Of a DNA stretch of 64,000 nucleotides, positions 36,831-44,900 are shown piece after piece (position 1 is the first letter of the stretch; every line of letters starts with the position of its first letter). This DNA comes from Bacteroides sp. GTDB taxonomy: Bacteria > Bacteroidota > Bacteroidia > Bacteroidales > Muribaculaceae. The translations under genes and the position numbers were made by a program. The DNA lies in NCBI GenBank assembly GCA_014802325.1, contig JAAVCK010000019.1, positions 85,899-149,898 of the forward strand. The letters are read 5' to 3'. The notes under the pieces are model-generated. The model saw nothing but the letters and a program-made list of their open reading frames with translations. It had not been told where the DNA came from and made no database searches.

Positions 36831-37390
36831 TACTTTCCGTAAATAAATGGTGATACAAAATCAGCAAACGCAGGAAGCATTTTATCCTTGTCGCTCATTA
36901 TGGCATCGACAGGATCAATCGGGAGCACAAGTCCGTCGGGCGGAGCCAGAAGGGATATGCCCCCCTCGGCTTCGGGATGATAATATTGGTCACACTTATA
37001 TTGAAACACAGCAGTAGGGCTCATCACAGCAAATCCGTGGGCAAATCCTCGCGGGACATAAAACTGCAAATGATTCTCAGCCGACAGCTCGGCCATGACA
37101 CAACGGCCATATGTGGGCGAACCTACGCGGATATCTACAGCAAAATCCACTACCGTGCCCTCGACACATCTCACGAGTTTTGCCTGGGCATATGGCGGAC
37201 GCTGAAAGTGCAGACCACGCATTACTCCGCGTGAGCTACGCGATTCATTATCCTGCACGAAGTCAGTCTTAGCCACCTTTTCGTGAAACTCACTCTCACG
37301 GAAACTCTCGAAAAAGTATCCGCGTGCATCGCTCCATACCTTAGGGCGGATAATCTTTACGTCTTCTATATCAGTATCTATCACTTCCAT
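36830..37390 (-). CDS. rfbC: dTDP-4-dehydrorhamnose 3,5-epimerase
   Basis: Cupin-fold epimerase converting dTDP-4-keto-6-deoxyglucose to dTDP-4-keto-L-rhamnose. RGLHFQRPPYAQAKLVRC contains the catalytic His and Lys; FYVPRGFAHGF is the second conserved block. 186 residues, typical. It lies 4 bp after rfbA and abuts rfbD. Confidence 0.95.
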   Translation of the reverse strand: MEVIDTDIEDVKIIRPKVWSDARGYFFESFRESEFHEKVAKTDFVQDNESRSSRGVMRGLHFQRPPYAQAKLVRCVEGTVVDFAVDIRVGSPTYGRCVMAELSAENHLQFYVPRGFAHGFAVMSPTAVFQYKCDQYYHPEAEGGISLLAPPDGLVLPIDPVDAIMSDKDKMLPAFADFVSPFIYGK

Positions 37391-37394
37391 AGTG

Positions 37395-38291
37395 TCAGAA
37401 CTTATCTAAATGATCCACCTCGTCGATTACCTTCATAAGATACTGGCCGTACTGATTTCTGAGCATCGGACGGGCGAGATCCTCCATTTTTTCGCGGCTT
37501 ATCCAGCCATTGCGGTAAGCAATTCCCTCCAGACACGCTATCTTCAGACCCTGACGCTTCTCAAGCACCTCCACATAGATAGATGCCTCGGCAAGCGAAT
37601 CATGCGTACCGGTATCGAGCCATGCGAATCCGCGTGGCAGCGTCTCCACCGCAAGATTTCCCTCAGCAAGAAAGGCCTGATTGACCGACGTAATCTCAAG
37701 TTCGCCACGGTCCGACGGCTTGATGTGACGGGCTATGTCGACCACCGAATTTGGATAGAAATAAAGCCCCACTACAGCGTAGTGGCTTTTGGGGTGCTCG
37801 GGTTTTTCTTCGATGGAAAGGCAGTTGCCGTCGCGGTCAAATTCGGCCACGCCATATCGCTCCGGATCGTTGACCCAGTAGCCGAATACACTTGCTTTTC
37901 CTTCGCGCTCTACCCTATCCACCGCATGCGACAGCACCTCGGTAAAACCTGCTCCATGAAATATATTGTCGCCCAGCACAAGGCACACCGAATCGTCGCC
38001 TATGAAATCACGGCCTATGATGAAAGCCTGAGCCAGACCGTCGGGCGACGGTTGCTCGGCATAGCTGAGATTAAGACCGAAGTCACTGCCGTCGCCGAGC
38101 AGTCGGCGAAATCCGGGCAGATCGTCGGGGGTGGATATCAGTAGTATGTCTCTGATACCGGCCATCATCAGTGTGGATATGGGATAATACACCATCGGTT
38201 TGTCAAACACGGGCAGAAGTTGCTTGGACACGCCTTTGGTTATCGGATATAAACGAGTGCCGGATCCTCCGGCCAATACTATTCCTTTCAT
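37395..38291 (-). CDS. rfbA: Glucose-1-phosphate thymidylyltransferase
   Basis: First enzyme of the dTDP-L-rhamnose pathway, making dTDP-glucose from dTTP and glucose 1-phosphate. The N-terminal nucleotide-binding motif [13 protein letters not shown] is followed by SKQLLPV and the Asp-rich LGDNIF block. From the ATG at 38291 it has 298 residues, the usual size; a 17-codon upstream extension was rejected because it contains the minus-strand -7 promoter box. As first gene of the set, it is probably the point of transcriptional control; L-rhamnose would feed surface polysaccharide. Confidence 0.95.
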   Translation of the reverse strand: MKGIVLAGGSGTRLYPITKGVSKQLLPVFDKPMVYYPISTLMMAGIRDILLISTPDDLPGFRRLLGDGSDFGLNLSYAEQPSPDGLAQAFIIGRDFIGDDSVCLVLGDNIFHGAGFTEVLSHAVDRVEREGKASVFGYWVNDPERYGVAEFDRDGNCLSIEEKPEHPKSHYAVVGLYFYPNSVVDIARHIKPSDRGELEITSVNQAFLAEGNLAVETLPRGFAWLDTGTHDSLAEASIYVEVLEKRQGLKIACLEGIAYRNGWISREKMEDLARPMLRNQYGQYLMKVIDEVDHLDKF

Positions 38292-38317
38292 TAATGAACT
38301 GAGGCTTTTGTTTACTG

Positions 38318-38325
38318 CAAATTTA
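38318..38325 (-). promoter_or_regulatory. -7 promoter element of the rfbACDB operon
   Basis: TAAATTTG on the minus strand, leader of ~25 nt to the ATG at 38291. It lies ~30 bp beyond the terminator of the small RNA encoded on the same strand. Confidence 0.7.
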
Positions 38326-38356
38326 GCGATTTTCCACTTCATTTCACGCAGTTGAA

Positions 38357-38433
38357 CAAAAAAAGAGTTGTCTCACGACAACTCTTTTCTCTTTTTAAAC
38401 CTTTATCTTAATCTAATACTATGAAAAACACAC
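38357..38433 (-). ncRNA. Candidate small RNA resembling the Bacteroidales-1 motif
   Basis: A ~76-nt minus-strand transcription unit with its own TACCTTTG -7 box (38437-38444) and a strong intrinsic terminator: arms 38361-38372 and 38377-38388 (12 bp, 4-nt loop), followed on the minus strand by a T-run. The unstructured 5' part reads CATAGTATTAGATTAAG and GGTTTAAAAAGAG on the minus strand, wording I recall from the conserved Bacteroidales-1 RNA, which is known to be bounded by a Bacteroidota promoter and a terminator. No ORF of useful length is inside. Transcription unit fairly sure; identity from memory, moderate. Confidence 0.6.
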
Positions 38434-38436
38434 ATG

Positions 38437-38444
38437 CAAAGGTA
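38437..38444 (-). promoter_or_regulatory. -7 promoter element of the small RNA
   Basis: TACCTTTG on the minus strand, directly before the proposed RNA 5' end. No -33 element at the standard spacing. Confidence 0.6.
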
Positions 38445-38591
38445 AGATGTTTTTTGGAATTACGTATCATCCCAACCAATGTTTTAACTTTTTTTAATGC
38501 TAAAATTTTCACTTTAGTCCCCATTTCACAACGTTTAGTCTCAATTTTTGACAGATTAGTATATTCTTAGGATAGTTTTAGGGATTTTTAT

Positions 38592-38599
38592 TAAATTTG
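38592..38599 (+). promoter_or_regulatory. -7 promoter element of the HAD phosphatase gene
   Basis: TAAATTTG, ~34 bp before the ATG at 38634. The stretch 38445-38590 between it and the small-RNA promoter is AT-rich and shows no gene. Confidence 0.65.
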
Positions 38600-38633
38600 T
38601 AACCATAGTTTGTAACATCATCAACCCACACAC

Positions 38634-39467
38634 ATGCCACATCTATATATAACCGATCTCGACGGCACCCTACTCGATGACACCTCTCATGTAAGCGAGC
38701 GCTCAGCAAAGCTGCTCAACAATGCCATCAGCCGCGGCGCACTTTTTACCGTGGCCACCGCCCGCACTCCGGCCACGGTGGAAATACTTATGAAAGACGT
38801 CGACCTGCGGCTACCCGCCATAGTGATGACCGGGGCTGCAATGTGGGACAGCAGTACATCTTTATATACAGAGGCTCGTTTCATATCCGACGAGCTGTCA
38901 CGTAAAGCCGTGAATGTGTTTCGCTGTCAGGGACTCGAACCGTTTATGTATTGCATCCGCCACGGTATGCTCCACGTATATCACCACGGAGAGCTTACCG
39001 AGCAGCAACAGGCTTTTGTCGATGCACGGACGGGGCTGAGACTAAAGCAATTTCATCTTGACGCCACAGCCGCTCAAGTAGAGGGTGCCAAAAATGTAAT
39101 ACTGATATTCGGCATGGGCACACATGACCATCTGAGCCGAGTGGAAGAAGTGCTGAATGCCGACGGTGAATACTCCGTATCATTTTACGAAGACAATGCT
39201 TCCGATCAATATTATATAGAAGTCTTTACTCGCGGGGTATCCAAAGCCGAAGCCGTGAAGCGACTGGCTGCAATGGTAGGAGCTGATGAGATCACCGTGT
39301 ACGGCGACAATCTCAACGATATATCCATGATGGCAGTCGCATCTGATTCAGCCGCTGTGGCTAATGCAAAGCCTGAAGTATTGACTACGGCATCGCGTAT
39401 TATAGCCTCCAATAATGAGGATGCCGTGGCTGTTGACGTAAATAATCACTTCCGGTGTCATGACTAA
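38634..39467 (+). CDS. Cof-type HAD-IIB sugar phosphatase
   Basis: 277-residue cytosolic hydrolase of the haloacid dehalogenase superfamily. Motif I is DLDGTLLDD with nucleophile Asp8 and general acid Asp10; motif IV is YGDNLNDISMM with the metal-binding aspartates; the residues between are the type IIB cap. Family members dephosphorylate sugar phosphates or related small molecules; substrate here unknown. It overlaps the following GT2 gene by 8 bp, so the two are co-translated. Confidence 0.9.
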   Translation: MPHLYITDLDGTLLDDTSHVSERSAKLLNNAISRGALFTVATARTPATVEILMKDVDLRLPAIVMTGAAMWDSSTSLYTEARFISDELSRKAVNVFRCQGLEPFMYCIRHGMLHVYHHGELTEQQQAFVDARTGLRLKQFHLDATAAQVEGAKNVILIFGMGTHDHLSRVEEVLNADGEYSVSFYEDNASDQYYIEVFTRGVSKAEAVKRLAAMVGADEITVYGDNLNDISMMAVASDSAAVANAKPEVLTTASRIIASNNEDAVAVDVNNHFRCHD

Positions 39468-40464
39468 TCCTCTCGTATCAGTTCTGATACTCACATACAA
39501 TCAGGAGGACACTATAGCCCGTGCCATCGAAAGCGTCTTGGCGCAGCAGGGTGATGTGAGCTACGAGATAATTATCGGTGATGATGCATCGACCGACAAT
39601 ACACGCCGTGTATGTCAGGAATATGTCTCACGCTATCCTGAAATCATCCGCCTGATGCCTGCCGCTCCAAACAAAGGGTTAGTGGATAATTATTTCGATT
39701 GTCTTGATGCTGCTCGCGGAAAATATATTGCCGACTGCGCCGGCGACGACCATTGGTGTGATGACTTCAAGCTATGCAAAATGACCTGCATGCTTGAGGA
39801 AAACCCCGATGCCTCAGTCGTATATTCCGACGCAATCCTCCGCTGGCCCGACGGACGGGAGCAATTCACATCGGAGACGGGATTGCATCCCTATTGCGAC
39901 TCTACTACCGAGAGAGTTGAGGGTAACGATATGCTTGTGGCTGTGCTCAACAGCAGCCGTGCTCTCCCCTATATTCTTTCTACCGCTCTATATCGTAAAG
40001 AACCTGTAAAGGAGATATTACGCAGGTCGCCTGAAATCGTACGGAATCGCCGATTCGGTATCGAGGACCTTCCTGTAATGGCAGCACTTGCCTCGCAAGG
40101 AGCAGCATTCCACTATGCCGTACCCACATTAATATATGAACAGCAGGATGAATCGGTATCTAATTCTGCCTCGCCCGTAAAACTGGTGAATTTCTACTCC
40201 CGCTCGCTTGAATGTACGCGCCGACTTGCCGAATATTATAATATATCTCAAGAACGGCTGAAAGACAGCTTCGACTCAAAAGCACGCTACATCGCAGGCC
40301 TCGCATTCAACTCAGGTGACACCACGGCCATATCACTTGTGCGCGAGACATTGAGCTGCTGGTCTCTCTCAATTCCCTTCACCGCCAGGCTCAATATCGC
40401 GTTTTTCAGCATCGCTCCTTTGCGTCGACTGCTCGCAACTGTCAAGCGGCTGCTTAGGCGGTAG
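39460..40464 (+). CDS. Family 2 glycosyltransferase
   Basis: 334 residues with the GT2 N-terminal block VSVLILTYNQEDTI and DDASTDNT, then ADCAGDDHW as the likely metal/nucleotide-sugar site. The C-terminal ~70 residues are helical and basic (RRLLATVKRLLRR). The last 96 bp overlap the 3' end of the convergent minus-strand gene. Acceptor and sugar unknown; no polysaccharide genes are immediately adjacent. Confidence 0.87.
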   Translation: MTNPLVSVLILTYNQEDTIARAIESVLAQQGDVSYEIIIGDDASTDNTRRVCQEYVSRYPEIIRLMPAAPNKGLVDNYFDCLDAARGKYIADCAGDDHWCDDFKLCKMTCMLEENPDASVVYSDAILRWPDGREQFTSETGLHPYCDSTTERVEGNDMLVAVLNSSRALPYILSTALYRKEPVKEILRRSPEIVRNRRFGIEDLPVMAALASQGAAFHYAVPTLIYEQQDESVSNSASPVKLVNFYSRSLECTRRLAEYYNISQERLKDSFDSKARYIAGLAFNSGDTTAISLVRETLSCWSLSIPFTARLNIAFFSIAPLRRLLATVKRLLRR

Positions 40465-41751
40465 GCTTATCACAACATTGCGATTGCGGCACTGCTCGGT
40501 AAATTTACGCCAGTTTTTCTCGAAATTCTTTCGTCCACGATACTGAGATATTCCTACAGCCAGCTTGAGCACATTAAGCACTCTCGTACCTATATTTTCC
40601 ACAGGAGACGGGCCGCCGGCGAGTCGCTCGTCGGGGGTAAAATCGAGGCGCACCTCTGTGTGGTCAATTCCTTCGATACGGGCTATAAGTTCAACTATAT
40701 GCGGCTGCAAAGGAGGAGCGTCTGGCGACGGAATGATTACAAGAGCTTCAGTGTCGAAATCCATATTTTTCCACTTCCGAGCCTCTTTCACTGTGATATA
40801 TTCACGGTCAACCACATAGACTTCGGCATAGGTTGTCACGGAAACCCGCTCATTTTTACGGTTGAACATAAACATATCACGTCCACGCCCTTCCGACTCG
40901 ATTGCAAATGAATACCCCGAGAGATCTCTATCAGTTATCTCCTCGCCTATCACATTTCTGTAATTGACTTTAAGATTAAATTTCTGAAAGTCGAGATCAT
41001 CACGAAAGAAGCCTTTAAACTCCGGCACCCACTTCCTTGCAGAGGCATCTGCCAAGACATTAACGTCGATATTCACGCTGCCATCATCGTCGCGCCGCCA
41101 TATCTCCGACTGGCTGTACTTTCCATACAAGGTCTCGGTTCCTGAAGGGACACTTCGGATTGCCTCAGGCATTCGTGGAGTAGGTACGATACTCACCCAG
41201 TCAGACCACGAGAAATGATAACTGCTCTTATTGCTCACGCTGTCAAGTCCAAACCGATCAGTAAAGCGATAATACGATTCACTTTTAAGTACCCTCGGTT
41301 TCTTCCACCCCTTGAATTTCATCGAGCTGCCGGGTGTAAGCATGAAATCCACCATCTTCTCCCGAAAGAGAAATACGGTATCGGTCATAGTGGTGAGCGT
41401 GGAATATTCCCTTACATAGCCCAGCACATGGAGCACTTTAAGCCGTGGTGATTCCACCACTACCTCAGGCAGAGCCGTGGTTGATACCGACATGAATATA
41501 GTATCAATATCTGCAAGATTGACAGTTTTCTCTTTATAGCCGAGACATCTCACAATGACGGGTATACGATCAGCTCCAATGTAAGGCACTCGTCCATATT
41601 CATCAGCTATCCCCATAAGCCGTCCCCGCGAATCGAATATCGAAGCCCCGGCCAGCGGGCGCCGCGTTGCCCTATCCGCCACAGTCTGGCCTTTGGCGCA
41701 AGCCACCTGAAAAAGAATCAGAAACAGCAGTGAAATCAAGCAAGTTTTCAT
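40369..41751 (-). CDS. Secreted protein with carboxypeptidase-regulatory-like domain
   Basis: 460 residues from the ATG at 41751, which gives a signal peptide (MKTCLISLLFLILFQVACA). Residues ~25-95 form a carboxypeptidase-regulatory-like beta-sandwich (TRRPLAGASIFDSRGRLMG ... VIVRCLGYKEKTV), as found in the N-termini of TonB-dependent receptors, here without a barrel; the rest is a large beta-rich domain of unknown function seen in many Bacteroidales envelope proteins. A -7 box inside the alternative 5' extension supports this start. Its last 31 codons overlap the GT2 gene on the other strand. Confidence 0.72.
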   Translation of the reverse strand: MKTCLISLLFLILFQVACAKGQTVADRATRRPLAGASIFDSRGRLMGIADEYGRVPYIGADRIPVIVRCLGYKEKTVNLADIDTIFMSVSTTALPEVVVESPRLKVLHVLGYVREYSTLTTMTDTVFLFREKMVDFMLTPGSSMKFKGWKKPRVLKSESYYRFTDRFGLDSVSNKSSYHFSWSDWVSIVPTPRMPEAIRSVPSGTETLYGKYSQSEIWRRDDDGSVNIDVNVLADASARKWVPEFKGFFRDDLDFQKFNLKVNYRNVIGEEITDRDLSGYSFAIESEGRGRDMFMFNRKNERVSVTTYAEVYVVDREYITVKEARKWKNMDFDTEALVIIPSPDAPPLQPHIVELIARIEGIDHTEVRLDFTPDERLAGGPSPVENIGTRVLNVLKLAVGISQYRGRKNFEKNWRKFTEQCRNRNVVISLPPKQPLDSCEQSTQRSDAEKRDIEPGGEGN

Positions 41752-41777
41752 AAGCGGGATGATATTGATGACACCGA

Positions 41778-41785
41778 CAAAATTA
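41778..41785 (-). promoter_or_regulatory. -7 promoter element of the carboxypeptidase-regulatory-like gene
   Basis: TAATTTTG on the minus strand, ~27 bp before the ATG at 41751. Confidence 0.65.
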
Positions 41786-41900
41786 GCCAAACAATCACCA
41801 TTACCCCTGTTAAATAAATGTAAATATACCTATAAATTCAATATCACGAGCAATTGATGAAAAATTCATAAAATTCACACTGATTACTCGAAAAAATTCT

Positions 41901-41908
41901 TAACTTTG
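41901..41908 (+). promoter_or_regulatory. -7 promoter element of maeB
   Basis: TAACTTTG, ~26 bp before the ATG at 41935; no convincing -33 element. Confidence 0.7.
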
Positions 41909-41934
41909 CGATACTAATTTTATAGAATACTATA

Positions 41935-44229
41935 ATGGCTATTGTAACTAAAAAGATGGCGCTGGATTATCACAAGTATCCGCGCCCCGGTAAAATAGAA
42001 GTTATTCCGACAAAACCTTACTCGACACAAAATGACCTCTCACTGGCCTACTCGCCCGGTGTGGCATATCCGTGTCTTGAAATACAAAAAAATCAGTTTG
42101 ACGCCTACGAATATACCGACAAGGGCAACCTCGTGGCCGTGATCTCCAATGGCACCGCAGTGCTCGGTCTTGGCGATATAGGCGCACTCGCCGGTAAGCC
42201 GGTAATGGAAGGCAAAGCTCTGCTGTTCAAGATTTTTGCCGGACTTGACTGCTTCGACATTGAGATCAACGAAAAAGACCCCGACAAATTTGTCGAGATA
42301 GTGAAATCGCTCACTCCCACTTTCGGAGGTATCAATCTTGAGGACATCAAGGCTCCCGAATGCTTCGAGATAGAAACCCGCCTTAAGGCCGAATGTGACA
42401 TCCCCGTAATGCACGATGACCAGCACGGCACCTCGATCATTTCGGCTGCCGGTCTGCTCAACGCTCTTGAAATACAGGGCAAGGATATCCACGACATCCG
42501 ACTGGTAGTCAATGGTGCTGGAGCAGCAGCCGTGTCATGCACACGTCTTTATATCGCACTTGGTGTGCGCCCGGAGAACGTGGTGATGTGCGACAGCAAA
42601 GGTGTCATCACCAAAAATCGTGACCGACTCACTCCGCAGAAAGCACAGTTTGCCACCGACCGCAATATCTCCACCCTTGCAGAAGCCGTCAAGGATGCCG
42701 ACGTATTCCTCGGTCTGTCGGTAAAGGACGTGCTCACTCCCGAAATGGTAAAGACTATGGCTCCGAAACCCATAGTGTTCGCTTTGGCCAATCCCGATCC
42801 CGAAATCAGCTATGAAGCCGCCATATCGGCACGTCCCGACATTATTGTAGCTACAGGTCGTAGCGATTATCCCAACCAGATCAACAACGTACTCGGATTT
42901 CCCTACATATTCCGCGGCGCTCTCGACTGCGGCGCATCTGAAATCAACGAGACTATGAAGATAAAGGCCGTTTACGCCATAGCCGAGCTTGCCAAGCAAC
43001 CCGTGCCGCCGGTAGTAAATGCAGCCTACGGTAAGACCAACCTTCACTTCGGACGGGAATACATCCTGCCCACTCCCCTCGACCCGCGTCTACTGACGAG
43101 TGTGGCTCCTGCGGTAGCCCGCGGAGCTATGGAGAGCGGTGTTGCCCGCCGTCCTATCGAAGACTGGGATGCTTACGACGAAAAACTCCGCCGACTGAAA
43201 GGCTACGAACGTAAGGTGATGCGCCGACTCAACGACGAAGCGCGTTCTAATCCCAAGCGTGTGGTATTTGCCGAAGCCAATACCGACAATATGCTCCGCG
43301 CAGCGTCGATAGTGGCCGGCGACGGTCTGGCCATACCCGTTCTGCTCGGCAATGAGGAGATGATAGCCAAGCGCGCCGAGCGTCTCGGTATCGACATTAC
43401 CGGACTCGAAATCATCAATCCCCGTCATGACCGCGAGGCAGTGCGCCGTGACCATTTCGCCAAGCAGCTCTCGGAAAAGCGCCGTCGCGACGGTCTCACT
43501 TACCCCGAGGCTCTCGAAAAGATGTTTGACCGCAATTACTTCGCCATGATGATGGTGGAGACCGGTCAGGCCGATGCCGTAATCACCGGCACACGCTCCG
43601 CAAGCAGCCACGTAGGCGATATAGCCCGTGAAGTGGTGGGTATTCGCAAGGGCTTCAATCACTTTGCCACCATGCATGTGCTTGAGACCAAGCGCGGCAC
43701 ATTCTTCATGGCCGATACGATGGTCAACGGCGATGCCGATGAAAGCGCTCTGATGGACATAACCCGCCTGGCCAAAGATGCTGTGGAATTTTTCGCTCAG
43801 ACCCCGGTCATGGCTATGGTATCATACTCCAATTTCGGCTCAAGCAAAGCCGATGAAAGCTCCCGCGTCCACAATGTGGTGGAGAAGATGCAGGAGATGT
43901 ATCCCACTCTTGCCATCGACGGCGAGATGCAGATCAACTATGCACTCAACCGTCAGCTGCGCGACGATACTTATCCCTTTACGCGCCTCAACGGCCGCGA
44001 CGTCAATACACTCATCTTCCCCAACCTTTCAGCAGCCAATTCGGCTTACCGCATGATGCTCGAAATGGGTCTGGGCGAGTCGATAGGCCCGATCCAGATG
44101 GGTCTCAACAAGCCTATCCACTTTATCAACATCGATGCTGACGTGCGCGACATCATCAATCTCACCGCTATTGCGTCGATCGATGCAGCCGTGGAAGAAT
44201 CCAAAGCGCTTGAAAAGTCCAACTCCTGA
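41935..44229 (+). CDS. maeB: NADP-dependent malic enzyme with phosphotransacetylase-like C-terminal domain (MaeB type)
   Basis: 764 residues. Residues ~1-420 are the malic enzyme: [15 protein letters not shown], the Lys/Asp region [20 protein letters not shown], and the dinucleotide motif [12 protein letters not shown]. Residues ~430-764 match phosphate acetyltransferase ([41 protein letters not shown]), which in MaeB is a regulatory acetyl-CoA-sensing domain, not a catalyst. It decarboxylates malate to pyruvate and makes NADPH. Full length, no anomalies. The outer-membrane protein gene follows by 43 bp. Confidence 0.95.
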   Translation: MAIVTKKMALDYHKYPRPGKIEVIPTKPYSTQNDLSLAYSPGVAYPCLEIQKNQFDAYEYTDKGNLVAVISNGTAVLGLGDIGALAGKPVMEGKALLFKIFAGLDCFDIEINEKDPDKFVEIVKSLTPTFGGINLEDIKAPECFEIETRLKAECDIPVMHDDQHGTSIISAAGLLNALEIQGKDIHDIRLVVNGAGAAAVSCTRLYIALGVRPENVVMCDSKGVITKNRDRLTPQKAQFATDRNISTLAEAVKDADVFLGLSVKDVLTPEMVKTMAPKPIVFALANPDPEISYEAAISARPDIIVATGRSDYPNQINNVLGFPYIFRGALDCGASEINETMKIKAVYAIAELAKQPVPPVVNAAYGKTNLHFGREYILPTPLDPRLLTSVAPAVARGAMESGVARRPIEDWDAYDEKLRRLKGYERKVMRRLNDEARSNPKRVVFAEANTDNMLRAASIVAGDGLAIPVLLGNEEMIAKRAERLGIDITGLEIINPRHDREAVRRDHFAKQLSEKRRRDGLTYPEALEKMFDRNYFAMMMVETGQADAVITGTRSASSHVGDIAREVVGIRKGFNHFATMHVLETKRGTFFMADTMVNGDADESALMDITRLAKDAVEFFAQTPVMAMVSYSNFGSSKADESSRVHNVVEKMQEMYPTLAIDGEMQINYALNRQLRDDTYPFTRLNGRDVNTLIFPNLSAANSAYRMMLEMGLGESIGPIQMGLNKPIHFINIDADVRDIINLTAIASIDAAVEESKALEKSNS

Positions 44230-44272
44230 AAAAATTTCATCTGATTACTTAATCACATAATCGAAAACTTAT

Positions 44273-44875
44273 ATGAAATCTATCAAGTCATTCCTCCTTG
44301 TGTTCGTGCTCATGCTCGGCACTGCATCGGCTGCCAATGCCCAGTTCCGTTTCGGTGTGAAAGCCGGTGTTGCCATCAACTCCATGAAGTTTGACAAGAG
44401 CGCATTCGACTCTGACAACCGTGCCGGCTTCCTCGGAGGTCTTACCGCCCAGTTCACTGTACCCGTCATCGGTGTCGGTGCTGATCTCTCGGCACTCTAC
44501 GTGCGCCGCTCGGCCAAATTCATGCTCGACAATGAATACGAGTCGACCAACCGTGACTATATCGAAATCCCCCTCAATCTCCGTTGGAATATCGGTCTGC
44601 CCGGTGTGGGTAAAATCGTATCGCCCTTCATCACCACCGGACCTTCGGTAGCCATACTTTGCTCGAAGAGCGCTTATGAAGACTTTAAGAACAAGAAGAC
44701 TGACTGGGCCTGGAACTTCGGCCTCGGCGTACAGCTCTTCAACAAGGTGCAGATAGGCGCAAGCTACGGCCTCGGCCTTACCAAGGCTGTCAAAGTGTTT
44801 GATTCAGCTCAGCAGAGCGCCGGCATCCCCGGCAAGAACCGCTACTGGACCATCACTGCGGCTTATCTTTTCTAA
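44273..44875 (+). CDS. Small outer-membrane beta-barrel protein (porin-family, OmpX/PorT-like)
   Basis: 200 residues with a clean signal peptide (cleavage after SAANA, before QFRFGVKAG). The mature part has alternating strands with aromatic girdles (RFGVKAGVAI, GADLSALYVRRS, IEIPLNLRWNIGL, WAWNFGLGVQLF) and ends with a typical C-terminal strand, TITAAYLF, whose last residue is Phe as needed for BAM-mediated insertion. An eight-strand barrel is the likely topology. Specific role unknown. Confidence 0.85.
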   Translation: MKSIKSFLLVFVLMLGTASAANAQFRFGVKAGVAINSMKFDKSAFDSDNRAGFLGGLTAQFTVPVIGVGADLSALYVRRSAKFMLDNEYESTNRDYIEIPLNLRWNIGLPGVGKIVSPFITTGPSVAILCSKSAYEDFKNKKTDWAWNFGLGVQLFNKVQIGASYGLGLTKAVKVFDSAQQSAGIPGKNRYWTITAAYLF

Positions 44876-44900
44876 GATAAAAGAAATCTATTAATACTTA

